Source: Circinella minor
Taxonomy: Eukaryota; Mucoromycota; Mucoromycetes; Mucorales; Lichtheimiaceae
Direction of reading: 5' to 3'
DNA: 64,000 nucleotides
Assembly: GCA_016758965.1 (NCBI GenBank)
Contig: JAEPRB010000001.1
Location: forward strand, 248,001 to 312,000
Shown here: piece after piece, positions 21,302 to 34,179 of the stretch
Layout of the letters: each line of letters starts with the position of its first letter
How positions within the stretch are numbered: position 1 is the stretch's first letter
The notes under the pieces: generated by a model
The model's database searches: none
What the model was told of the DNA's origin: nothing
What the model saw: only the letters and a program-made list of their open reading frames with translations
Program-made: the position numbers and the translations under genes

Positions 21302-23911
21302 GTGTTAGAACGTTTTCTCCCAAAAGATGATAATGTAAGATGTAGTGATTGGAGCAATATTATTGGATTATCTACAGCACAGAAAGAGTATGCTGCCCTT
21401 GATGCGTGGGCTGGTTTGGAAATATATAATAAAGTAAAGCAAAAGCAAGTACGTAGTAGGAAAGAAGATAAAAAAGCCTGTGAATGAAGGTATAGATTAA
21501 TATATAACAATTACGTCTTTTCAATATAAGTATAAAGTATTTTATAACGCTGATATTTACATGTATACTAGGAACAAGTATTTCATATCGTCCAGGTCAT
21601 ATAACTGAAGCTGCAGCATATGGTGAAATTAGTTGCCAACAAGATAAATGTAATGGCAAGAAAGTAACAGCATCACAAGTGATTATCACCGTAAAACAGG
21701 TACTAATACCAGGTGCAATGGATTCACAATCGAAGCCTCTCTCTGAACATGGTGAAGTACCATTTCAAATTGCAGTAAGGCTATCTGACCTTCGAACAGC
21801 GAACCCGGTTGAGCTGAAACAATTCACATTTACACAAGGTGAAAACGCAACAGACGAAGGTATAAATAAAAACAACGTTACAAATTGTTGATACGTACAC
21901 ATACTTATTTTCATTTTTACTTGATAAAGATGAACAGAATGTTGAAGAGTGCAACGATAGTTATAACAATGTAGTAGATGATATACTTTATCATGATCAA
22001 GCACAAATACAGCAACATGTGGAATTATCAGAAGTGGAAGTTAAAAGCAGCGAATATGAACATACAAAGTTTTCTTCCCTTCCTTCTCTATATGAGCATG
22101 CCGAATCAATAAGGTCAAGAATTATTAAAGGTGTTTTCCATCTTATGGATCAAATCAAGGTACCGCGTAGACATGGCCTTTCACGTAGATTACCGGATGC
22201 GCTCTTCGTTGTTGACGAGGACGATAAAAAAAGTAGAAGCAGTCTTGCTAAAGCAAGGAACCACTTGGAATGAAAAGCTGGTCAAGAATCCGCGTTGGCT
22301 ATTTCGTAGAGTAAAACGTAAGTAAAAGAGACATAATTGGACTCATCAATGGAAATTGCAATAGTAACAATACTGTTTTATAGGAATCATTCCTCCTCCT
22401 GAAAAACTTTATCCTGAAGTAAAACAGTTTTTTGAAATATACGGTCCTCTAGAATGTGCACGAACTGGGCGTTCATTATTTGATAATGAGGCATGGAAGC
22501 AATCAAAGAACATTCTCAAATTGATTTACGAAGGACAGGTTTCAGATCCACCAGGATTTTCATTTTATTTCCATATGAGAAAGGATAGAGATGGATTGCC
22601 ATTGTATCGTTGTTGTAGAGGAACCAATTCATTAGAAGGGGGCATAGGCCTACATCAGAATATAATCAGAAAATTCGGTTCATTTGGGGCTAGTCCTGAG
22701 TTGACGGATGCAGTACTTGCAGACTATCGATTACGGCATAACATTGATGCAGGTGCAATAATATGTATATAAACAATAAAGAAGAGTCAGGCCATATAAA
22801 TGCATGCTTAATAATTGCATTATATTTTTTAGGTTGGAACAATTAACCGATATGGTCGAGTTCACAAAGGTCATTATGAGCCCTGGCTCACACAACATAT
22901 CAACGACATGCGTGAAAAGCTTGGACTAGCGTATATTTACTATGAAGTTGGGGTTCATAGATATGCTTCTCAACTTGCGTCATCTGAGGAAAGTTTCGGT
23001 ATTGGGCAACTTCCTAGCTCTGTGTTAAAATTATATGACATTGAACAAATCGATCATTCAGCCAACAGTCCCGTAAAGCAGTACACATCATCTTCAGATT
23101 TGGCAACATTAGTTATTTTATGTGGCTCAACATTACAAACTGCTGGTGCTCAACATAAATTTATTGCAAGACGCCAAGGAGTTGTGCATTCAATTTTGCC
23201 AGTGCAGACACAGTCCGAGCGTGACAAATTTGACGATATACTTAAGACAGAATTCAGTGAGAGCTATATTAATCATAGAATGCCTGATTTTGAAGTATTT
23301 GCAAAGATTTGGTCCACAATTGTCGATGGCAAAAACTTCTTTTACAATACACCGGAGCATCTGCGAAGCTACTATAATGTCTGGAAAGACTTCCAAAATA
23401 TTAGTAAACAAAGCAAAATTATAAAGAGCCACTTGAATCACTGCAGAAAGATCTTTGTTCATCAACTCGAAAGCGTCACATTCCAGATGCAAAATCGCCT
23501 GCAGCGCTGAAAATACTTCGTTTAGATAGTAATGATATTACAAGACCTTAAAATACTAGATCTACATATTATACACCCACCATACAAAAGCATGCACCTA
23601 TAATTCTACCAGTGGCTATACAAAGAAATCCTATATATATTAGAAATAATGATAATTATCAGCAAAGCAATGATGCATCGTCATCATTATCATCATCTTC
23701 TTCTTCTTCTTCTTCTTCCTCCTCGCCATTATCTAACAACGTTGAACAGAATAATGCACAATCCCCTCGCCTTCTTTCTCGCCCAGAAGTATTCACTACA
23801 GCAGACCTTCCACCTTTACGAAAAGCTAAATCTTGTGCGATCTGTAGAAGTTTAACGTGTGAGGGCAAAACAGGAAAACAAAAGTGTCCCCAATGGAACA
23901 GAAATAACTAG
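21302..23911 (+). pseudogene. Decayed DEDD 3'-5' exonuclease-like gene with C-terminal Cys-knuckle
   Basis: Pieces follow one another on the plus strand with splice sites between most of them. The first (21302-21450) is the end of a WRN/RNase D-type exonuclease domain: FLPKDDNVRCSDWSN, then LSTAQKEYAALDAWAGLEIY, which holds the family's YxxxD motif. Next come a SISYRPGHITEAAAYGEI part, an acidic linker, KVPRRHGLSRRLPDALF, and a large domain with PLYRCCRGTNSLEGG and IIRKFGSFGASPELTDAVLA. The end is a Ser/Pro-rich linker and CAICRSLTCEGKTGKQKCP. Damage: the N-terminal exonuclease half is absent; an A7 run at 22226-22232 shifts frame; the 22740-22834 junction lacks a GT donor in phase; frame changes again near 23403-23412; and TAA at 23549-23551 interrupts. 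It is therefore a pseudogene. The architecture resembles large exonuclease-domain proteins seen in many copies in some fungi (memory, not checked). Confidence 0.65.
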
Positions 23912-24243
23912 CTATTACGTTACTATATAAGACATACTCTTTTCCTAGCTATTAATGTTCATCTTTTAATTTCTGCAAAATATTATATATCATTACTTAA
24001 ATCAATATTCCTTTTACTCTACTCATCATTTACAATCTGGGCCATTTTTTTTCTTTTTTTTTTTTTTTTGACCTCACTTATGTTACCCAAGCCTTTTTTT
24101 TCCAACTCCTCCTTTTTTTCTCAAAACTGCTCTTCTCTTTTCTCTCTCTTTATTATTTTTGCAGAAACAATACTACGCGCCAACTCCTTTAAATCTGCCA
24201 GAAACATTTTTTTTTTTTTCATTTGTCTTAATAAAATAAAATA
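23912..24243. other. Intergenic region, leader of the nucleoporin gene
   Basis: 332 bp of T- and CT-rich sequence between the exonuclease pseudogene and the NUP54 start. Long T runs at about 24050-24070 and 24211-24222. No coding frame. Confidence 0.5.
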
Positions 24244-26698
24244 ATGGCATTTTCCTTTGGTGCCAGCAATAGTCAACCTTCAACAGGATTTGGATCTACT
24301 TCAGCTCCAGGTAAAGAATAATAGATCTTTTTTTTCAAATTCAATCGAAAAATTTTACTTTACATTTCATATATATATTAAATAATTTCTTTATTATTTA
24401 TAATAACTATATCATGACATAAATTATTTATATACAGGCTCAGCATTTGGTACAACAACTAACAACTCTGCAGCAGGAACATTATTTGGAGCAGGAGCAC
24501 CAGCAACAACAAATACTAATTCATCGGCGGGAACATTGTTTGGAGCAGGTGGTAATACCAATAACTCATCAGCAGGTACATTATTTAGTGGTGCAGGAGG
24601 TACTACTGCTACGTCTTCAGCAGGAACTTTATTTGGTGCAAATACTAGTGGTAATGCTGGTGGATTTGGAACATCTACATCAACTGCACCAGGTACGAAT
24701 CGAATATATAAAAAACGCATTAAAAACACGACGCGTACTGTAAAAACAACTAGTAATAAACATTTATTCATCTTTTTTTTTTATTGTTTAATATAGGAAC
24801 AAATACACTAGGTGGAGGATTTGGTCAACGACAACAACAACAGCCAGCAGCAGGAGGAACTACAGGATTTAGCTTTGGTCAACAACAACCTCAACAACAG
24901 CAATCTACTGGAGGATTTGGCGCAACAAATACCACAGGTACCACAGGAGGTTTTGGTGGATTTGGTACAAATAACAATAATGCTACTACAACAACTACAA
25001 ATACTGGATTCGGGGGTTTTGGTACCAATACCGCAGGAGCACGTCCTACATCTAGTTTTGGAACGAGTTTAACTAATACAGCAACTAATACTGGATTCGG
25101 TGGTTTTGGTAATTATGTGGATAATAATTATTATGATATTTGATATGTTGATGGTTGAAAAGATTGAATACAACAACTCTCTACTAATAATTATATCATT
25201 GTTTATTTTTACATATAGGCCAACAGCAACAAAATAAACCACAGTTCGGTGGATTTGGCACTACAGGGTTTGGTAAATCATCTATCTATATTTTGTTAAT
25301 AATAATATATATGATTTATTAAGTAGCATTAAATATTTCATTCAAAATATTATTGACAGGCCAACAGCAACCACAACAACAACAAATGATGCTTCAACAA
25401 CAGCAACAACAACAGCAGCAACCACCACATAATACTTGGCAACAATTAGCTTTAATACGAGCTCACTGGGACCCATCATCACATTTATGTCAATTCAGAG
25501 TAAGATTTACATGTTATAATAAAAACAGCTTGTTATTGGACTAAGATATATATATATATAAAAGGTAGGTTTTTTATCGTTATATTCTAATCCATTTCAT
25601 GCCTCTCTCTGTTTATAGCATTACTTTTATAATGTCGTACCAGCAAATGAAAAGCATTTATACGTTCGCCCACCAGATCAAGATGAGCAATTATGGAATG
25701 AAGCTGTTCGTAAAAACCCAGATCCAAACAAGTAAGATATATATATATATGTTTAAAGTGCATTAATGAAGATATATATATATTTAACATAATAAATAAT
25801 ATATATATATATATATTTCATTTTAGTTTGGTTCCAGTATTAGCAGTGGGTTATGGTGATGTAATGAAACGTATGGATATACAAGACAAGGCAGCAGCAA
25901 TACACAGAACTAAACTCGCTGTAAGTATTAAAAATAAAAGTTGCTTATGTTCATCCGTATAGTATATATTGGGACTATTTATTAAATTTAGATTATATTA
26001 TATGGTTATGATAGGAAATTGGCGAACGATTATCTACAATCCAACAAAAACATGCACTTGGTACACTTGTTAAGATAGAAGAACTGCGGCGGCGCAATAT
26101 AGATCTTACTCAGCGATTAATAAGGGTAAGAATAACTTTTTTATTTTATCATTTAAATCCTTATTTTCTTCCTTCTCTTTTTTTTTTACTCAATGATATA
26201 TAATAGATGCTGCGATGCGTCCAAGTACTTCGCTATAAGGGTTTCCCGTTGGATGATAATGAAGAAAAATTGATGCAAAGTTTGAAATCAATTGAAGAAC
26301 AAACTCCAGAACAGTTAAATAACAAATTACGAGAAACTTGGGTTACTTTACAACATATAAAACGAACGAGACAAGCATCATCTGAAGATTCATGGCAAGC
26401 AACAAGTGAAGAGGATGTGACAACAATTGCACAGGTACAAAAAAAAACAGTTATTTAATTAATTATTATGCAATAGAGAAAAGTCTTTTGTTGCATAACA
26501 TATATATTATTATTGATACTAAAAAAAATTATGTTGTTTATTTAATAATAGCTTCTTTCACAAGAACAAGAAGGTATACGTCATGTAGCTAATACGTTAT
26601 CCAAGGATGAGGATGATATACAAAACATTGAAGAGAGTCTTCGAAGTCATATCAAACGTGGAGCAAGGGGAAGAAGCTCAATGTTGACAGGATCATAA
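24244..26698 (+). CDS. NUP54: Nucleoporin Nup54/Nup57
   Basis: Ten exons: 24244..24310, 24438..24692, 24797..25108, 25219..25272, 25360..25499, 25619..25731, 25827..25920, 26015..26125, 26207..26434 and 26552..26698. They give 506 aa, against 507 for human Nup54. Residues 1 to about 260 are an FG-repeat region with GFG, TLFG and GGFG units plus Gln-rich spacers; this part lines the transport channel of the nuclear pore. The structured part starts at NTWQQLALIRAHWDP and continues with HYFYNVVPANEKHLYVRPP and LVPVLAVGYGDVMKRM. It ends in coiled coil (IGERLSTIQQKHALGTLVKI, LRYKGFPLDDNEEKL), as expected for the Nup62-Nup58-Nup54 complex. All FG-region introns are in phase 1 right after Pro-Gly or Phe-Gly codons, consistent with growth of the repeat region by exon duplication. 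Confidence 0.93.
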
Positions 26699-27494
26699 AG
26701 AAAAATAAACAGTAATAAATACATTTATAATACCATTAAAAACCTTTAACAATAACATTCATTAATAAAGCCAGAAAAAAAAAGGGAAAGAATGATGTAG
26801 AGAAAAGTAAAGATGTTATTATTATTACATAATATCTATATCTTGTTATAAAGAATTTATATACGAATTAATCTTTTTTTTTTTGTGTACGTAGTGAATC
26901 TGCTTATCTTTAAACTTTTTAGAGTTAATTATGTTACTACGTATGTGTTTTTTTTTCATTCTCATTATGAGATGTTACTGGAAAGCTGTTATCATAATAA
27001 TAGATTTATCCTCTTTTATGTTGCTATTTTGTGTACCAGAAAATATGGTGTATATAACAAATACGTAATGCAGATGTTATAGAAATGGACTTCCTGTTAT
27101 GATGTGTGGATACGTATCTTATATCATATTTTCAATCTGAAAAAATACAAAATTTAGATACAAGACAATATAGCACTGATATCATTGAGAATTCGATGTT
27201 TGTTTTGCTCCTTACAGATTTCTATCAACAAAATCTTATACAAGGTATAAATAATATGAGTGATTTATAAAGAGATTTTATTTTTGTATATATAAATGTA
27301 TTATACGGAATATATAATTGTAAAGTTTCTTTTTATATCGTTTGTTATATATAAGAAAGGTGGGAAGGGGAGGATTCTTGAGGAAGAGGTTTAGAGGAGG
27401 AAAAATGGACAGTGTGCGTGTATATGATTGACTGTAAAGATAAAAGGGGATAAAAAAAAAAAAGAGGTAAAAGTGGAAACCAAATGTTCTAATA
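26699..27494. other. Convergent intergenic region
   Basis: 796 bp between the stops of NUP54 and the Gea-type ARF-GEF. AT-rich with T runs; the frames here have no domain and no splice support. Confidence 0.5.
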
Positions 27495-30400
27495 TTACAT
27501 TGCACTTGCAACTTTTTGTTTGATTTCCAAAATTGTATCTACAAATTCCAAATTACTATAAAAAATAATGTAAAAGGAAGGTTTCGATTAGTTTCCTCAA
27601 TTTTCTTCATTTTAACAAAATAAATAAATTAAGTGATACTTACTTCAGATTCTCCGAGTTGGCGTTGGATAAACTATAAATTCCTGCCATCATTTGTTCA
27701 GCTACTGCTAAGGTTACCGCTGGTGGGAAATCACGTAACACTTTAAGACAGCTAAGGATATCTTCTTGCATGTTTTCTTTTCCAGAAAAGCAAATGCAAA
27801 GTCTTAAAAGAGCAACCACAGTTCTTTCTACCACCAAGACACTTTGTTTATCTGCATGTTTCAGAACACTGAAAATGTAATTCACAGCATAAGGCCAAAC
27901 AACTTCTATTCGATCTTGATTTCGTACTGCCACAGTAACCATAAACTCAAGAAATAATACCGTTACCGGGTTATATGAAATACTTCCTTTTGTTTCTTCA
28001 ATTGCTTTTGAATCATAACCAACTTCTTGCATAGATGTCAATAACGATTTGAGCGGTTCAAGGTCTAATGAACTACATATTAATACGCAATAATGATGAA
28101 TTAGTATTTGTATCATTGTAGCATATTAGATAATCTTTAAAAAGTATACCCATGGATGTGATTATTACCTCATATCTGTAAATAGCTCTTCAAGTTTACA
28201 TGCTGTAACACAATCCACAGCACACATCGTGCTTTCGACTTCTTCTTCTGTAGGGTCTGCCCGATATCCTTCATCACTGGAATAAGGTGATAATAAATAA
28301 GAGGATAAAGTTGATAATAGAGAACCGTCTCGACGATTTTGTTGTTTCGATGGTGGGGGCGATTTTGGTTTTAATGGAATACTTGTCGTTCCAGATAAGA
28401 AATCTTCGACTTGAAGCATTGATCCCGGTAGCAACGAATTGATAAATAAATTACGAATTATTTCAAGTATCTAATAATTACGATAATAATAATTATGTTC
28501 TCAATGATTAGTAAACAGCATATATGCTTATCAACTCCTTCTTATGTATATATTGTTATATCTTTTACCTTTTTCCATCCTTTTCGCATAGAGTTACCAT
28601 GTCGTGTCACTACAGCAAATACTACAACTGCAGCTAACTGTCCCTTATAATTTCTACCAAACCGTACTGCTAAATTGCTTACAACATATTTCTGACCAGC
28701 CACATCAACGATTGGATCAGGAACTGTATTATTATTATTTGATTCTTCCAGTAGACCTGTCATAGTAGCCAAGTTCACAACGATAGCATCAAATACTTCA
28801 TATAGTTTAAAGTGAGATGCTAACATAGCACATTGATGAAACCCAGATATAGCTTTTTGTAATGTAGCATCATCTTGTGCAGTATCAAAAGCTATAAATA
28901 ATAACTGTTAGTTATCTGTAAATTATTAACATTCACGGTGAATAACTATATATATATATATATATATATATTATGGGCGTGTGTTTACCATAAGCGATGG
29001 CAGCCAAAGCAGGTTTCCATGACATTCGGAAAAGATCCTTATCATAAGCAGCAGTATGACAGACGACAAAGTGACCAGATGACTTTGATCGTTGTAACAG
29101 CTGCTTCCAGGCATAGTTAAAACCAAGATGTCCTTCATGTTCTTCTGGCATAACAATTTCATCATGTTTAATGGCTTCGTAAATTTCTTGCTATAAAATT
29201 TTACCAATAATACAATGTTAGTATGCAAAAACAGAACCATTCTATTTTTATCTTCATACATATATACTTACCAAATGTTCTTTGGGGAAGTCTTTCTTAT
29301 CATTCACACCTCTTAAATTTCTCATATAGTCTTCCAAAGTCATACGGCGCTATTAAATTATTATTGTTATTATTATAATTGTTTAGTACTCATAAATAAT
29401 AATACACATATGCAATTAATATACAAATATATACATACTCGGATTTGAGGGTTATGTTGATCTGTATTTAATAAAATAATGGAATAAGCTAATAATTGTG
29501 CAGCTTCAGGATTTGCAATTTGTGGTGGTTGCGTTTCATAAAAGACTTCTGCAAAAGTATCGGTGACACGCATAATCTGTTGTGATTCACCAGGAAGACG
29601 GAAAGTTTCCAATAAAAGTCGGAGAGCTTCATCCATGCGTTTCTAATAAAAAAAAATAAGCAAGTTAGGTTTTGCTCAATGATTTATTCATTTGAAAGCC
29701 CCCTATTGTTATCCAAACTTACACCAGCAAATTCAAATTGTCGCATAAAAACTTGTAGTAATGGTAGATTTTCAGGTTTTCCAAGATATTCGCCAAGGCT
29801 CTTTTTGTTTAATTGTTGTGTGGAACGTAAAAATTCTGCCAAACTCTCAGTGGTGTCTCCATCTTCATCTTTTTCAATAACACCATTTTCTAAAAATTTA
29901 CATTCACATTTATTAAGTAACTAGTTGCTTATACTTTTTGTGCTATTGATAGTAAAAGAAAAAAGCGAACCATTATTTTACCTATGAGGAATTTGATACC
30001 CTTCTTAGGACTATCATTAAACAAATGAGCACCCTTTAATACCAATCGTTTCCTTGATTTACCCTCCAAAAGAACTTCTGAGGAAGTCAAACCCTAATAA
30101 AATGGTTATTAAATAAAATAGTATTTAGAAAAAAGTTTGAGAAAAAAAGAAAACTGCTTCGGTAATAATAAAACATACGTTGCTAAGTTGTGCACCATGA
30201 TCCTAAAGAAAAGGCAATTATTATTAGTAACCAAGTAACAAGGCATCCCCTTCTCTTGTACAAAAATAAACAAACTTACGATTCTTTCGACCATTTGATC
30301 GATAAACATCAGTAGAGTGTCCAAACAAAGAGTATGTGAATCGAAACCAGTGAATCCTTGGGGATCAGGGAATGAGTTCTGTATAAAGATTAGTTATAAA

Positions 30401-33400
30401 GTTTTATTTTTTCAGTGAATTCAATGCATCTTATTAAATAGAAAAAATAAACATCAATTTTTTTTTCTTACCTTGCTCAAGAACTGAATTATTTCCTCGA
30501 ATAAATCACCACATGATATATCACAGTCATAATTGAACCAAAGGTCAACCATAAACGTGGGTATTCTTGCACACTGTAACAGACATTCCAGTAATAATTC
30601 TCGTACTTCAGGAGATACCATGGCATAACTATCAATCCCTTGATTTTTACCTGATCTACCATAAACACTAGGGGAATGGCTACGAACATCTACATGACTT
30701 TTTGTTGCTGTTGTATTGCTTTTTTCACCTCCGGCTGGTCCAGATTGTCCATCTTTAGTGGTCGGCACTAGTGAAATATTCCCGTCTTCATCCACATCAA
30801 TCACCATGTTCCTACTTCCTGCACCAGTACTTGGAGATAACCGTTCAATTAAAAAGAACAAAAATAACTCTTGTTGAAGTTTTAAGTGAGGACGCATTGT
30901 ATCAATAACAGTTGAAATCACCCGCAATGTTAAAGTAAGTAGAGGTGTAGTATCTGTTTTGGCAAGCTAAAATGAAATAGTGCAAAAGCCAAAAAATAAA
31001 TAAACTATTTTTGTTCGTGCGACGTTACAAAAAAATAAACAAATGATTTGTTGTCGTTTGTACCTGAAATAAATATTTGCAAAATTCATCGGCAACAAGT
31101 GTTCGTAAAGTTTCAAACCGACTAATACTTTTACCACCCACTTCAAATGCCACATTAAGAATACTTAGTGACATTAATCGCATTGAATCAGTATGTTTAT
31201 GTTCATGTGGATTTAAAAGAGAAATCAATACTCGAAGAAGCTCACGGATGGCTGGTAAACCGTACGGTCTCAAAGGTGTTGGTTCAACTAATGTAGATTT
31301 ATACATGTAATTTAATAAATACATTCCTCTTTTTTAACGACTTTAAAGAATAAAAGGGAATGGTTCTTACCAGTGCTTTCAGTATTATCTGCTGCCTTTT
31401 CACTTGGATCCTCACTTTGACTTTGTTGATCTGCTGTAGATGTTGATTTTGCTGATTCTGTCACATTATTGGTTTCTTCATTACTATCACGTTCGACTAC
31501 ACCAAATTCTGTGGTCGTGACAACATCATCTGTCTTTGCTGTAGTTGAAGATGACGATTGTTGTGGCTGTGGAGGTTCCGTCTCGGTATCCTGGGATTTT
31601 GATTCGTTTTGCTCTGTATGTGATGTAGGTGGTGGTGAAGGATGAGGTGTACTCATGTGAGGGATATTTGTGAAATGATTGTTCTTCTGACTTTCCTTTT
31701 CTGTTGCTGTGTTAGTTTTTGTCATTGTCGTATTCGAAGCTTCTCTTGGTGAATCGATATATACCCATTCCTCCTCCAATGTTTTTAATCTAGTTAAATC
31801 CCCCAGCCCAATGTTAAAAAACATGCAACTCGTTTGTCAATATATACAACACCAGAGACCTTTTTTCTTGTCCTCAAAAAATCCCCTTTTTACTCTTTTT
31901 TCTATTTATCTTTCAAGGTACCTTTCAAATATTGATATAACCATATTGATCATGACATGCTCTGCAGATCTTCGAAGCATTTCTGAATAACCGAAAATAA
32001 AAATAATAAACAATATTAGCTCTACATCGTTTCCATTACTTATTTTTATCTATATAAATGGATACATGAAATAAGAAACTTTACCACTTAATCGCATTTG
32101 ACAGCACATGCTTAATCCAGTTTCCATCATTTCACATACGGCTTCATCACTTAAAACCTGTCCACATTCACTTGTCAATGCCATTTGTAAAACTTGCAAC
32201 ATTCTCAATAATACAAGTTCATCTGATGCTGCATCTGAAGCTTCAAATTTACAATGAGTTGCTGCTGATGATAGAGCATTCATAGCGAATGCGATACTTG
32301 GATTTTGAAGACCTATGTTGAAATATAAATTATGTAAGTAAACTTGATCTAATTTCCTCCTACCCGAAAAAAAAAGGCCCAATACAACAGATAACATACC
32401 AACAATGCCGTAATGTAAAAACTTTTCAATGCTACCCAGAGCGGTTCCTGCAATAGGGCCTGTTGTATTCCCAGATCGAATAACTTCAAGAAAAGGATTC
32501 AATAACAATAATGCATCCAAATCACTGACATCTAATATATAAACACATTAATTAAATACGAAAATTTTCTTTTTTTTTCTCATCTAAATAGATGATTAAT
32601 TTTACCTTCAACAGTTCCCAAATATTCTCTTAAATTGGTGAATCCTTCCATTAATGGGTTTTCCTACAACAACAATTTTTATCAACATATTTATCATTAC
32701 CACTATTATTATCCATAATGTAAAAAAGACGGAAAAAAAAGATGAAGGTGTATTTGCTTTACCTGATTTCTTGTATGTGGTTCTTTTGCATTAGCTTGAC
32801 CTTTGCGTAACCCCATACTCATTCCAAGTCCACCCATATTCAATCCATTTACATTCATACCAGACCAGCGGGCATTCTTTCGCATAGCACTGGTTACAGC
32901 TATTTATTAAATATTCAGAAAATATTACAGAACCCCCCCCCCAAAAAAAAAAGAGAAAAAAGAGTTACTTTGTTTAGTTGTCTATATGATCTTTTGTTTG
33001 TTCTCTACCCATATCACCCATATCCACACATATATATATATATATATATAAACTGAATTGATCTCTTTTTACCAATGATTTCTGCATGAACAAGTTGATA
33101 CCAAGTTAATTCAGATTTAATACGATGAACTGAATCGACAATAGCAAAGGAGTTATTGTGAATTATATGCTCCTCTCCTAATGAAGGAGTAACGTTTGCG
33201 CCATCCGTTTTCGTTGTTGTATTATTATTATTCGAGTCTTCTCCTATCGTTACTGGTGATGCATTAGTTGGTGTTGTACTCATATTGTTTTTATTATTGG
33301 ATCGAGGAATAGATTGAATCCACCACGTAAAAAGCAATCGTGTTGCTGACAAGACTTGGTGACTCTCTAAAAAAAGAATTAAGTTCGGGATGATGTCATT

Positions 33401-33493
33401 GATTATGTTAGATGGAGATTTGAGCAGAAAACGGTATTCTTTGTGTCTATTATAAAAATATGTCTATATCTATCTATATATACCAAATTCCAT
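27495..33493 (-). CDS. GEA2: Sec7-domain ARF guanine-nucleotide exchange factor, Gea/GBF1 type
   Basis: Twenty-one exons: 33484..33493, 33073..33366, 32763..32899, 32606..32663, 32400..32531, 32085..32312, 31922..31982, 31371..31789, 31064..31287, 30472..30966, 30280..30378, 30179..30202, 29982..30093, 29723..29889, 29439..29642, 29272..29349, 28989..29190, 28569..28891, 28169..28470, 27644..28072 and 27495..27555. All phases agree, giving 1352 aa (yeast Gea1 is 1408). The Sec7 domain covers about residues 728-915 (FLIENGVIEKDEDG, ETFRLPGESQQIMRV with the catalytic Glu839, and LLNTDQHNPQ then YMRNLRGVND). This protein loads GTP on Arf1 at the early Golgi to start COPI coat formation. N-terminal DCB/HUS-like helical parts and C-terminal HDS-like parts flank it. 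A Ser/Thr/Pro/Gln-rich linker lies in exon 8. The start is a 10-nt exon (ATG GAA TTT G); this is the least certain element. Confidence 0.92.
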
Positions 33494-34179
33494 TGTATAA
33501 CAAGGTTTCCCTTAAAAAATATTTTACTTACATGTTAAAAAGAGTTGTTTATTTTATATATAAATAGATAAGAACAATATCCTTTTTCTCTCCAAAAAAT
33601 ACAAGTGGGAAAGAAGGGAGTTACAAAAAAAAAAGGTTGCTTGAACCTTTGTGTTGCTGGCTGCACTAAAACTTGCCACATTGTGCCTTACATATCCCGC
33701 TACGTGTCTTAAAAAATGCCTCGCATTAAATTATTTTGTCATTAAATAGTTATAGTTTTAGGCGCAGCACACTTATTGTACGATTAAACATGAAGTATCA
33801 ATCTAATAATGATACAAAAAAAAAGAAAAAAAAAGATAAGGATTAAAATAAATATGTTGTCATGGGAACAATAATATTACTATGGTGATATCACTTTTGT
33901 GTCTCGCTTCTATGCAAAAATAAATAATCAACATGTCCATATATACACTTTTGTTTGTGTCATTTAATTATACGTAGGTTACATCCCCTAATAATATGAA
34001 TATTCTTTTCGTTATTTTTTCGCTTATTTTCGGCACATAAGTATAGTTATTAACTTTTATTATTTTTTGCTATTTTTACTGCTTCTATTGATTTATAATC
34101 CATGGTTATCTTTAGTTATAACGGTGGATGTGATGATATGTAGGATACGTACGTAAAACCGGAAAAAAATATTATTCAA
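33494..34179. other. Intergenic region upstream of the ARF-GEF
   Basis: 686 bp, AT-rich, between the ARF-GEF start and the Tc1/mariner relic. No coding frame or clear terminal inverted repeat was found. Confidence 0.45.
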
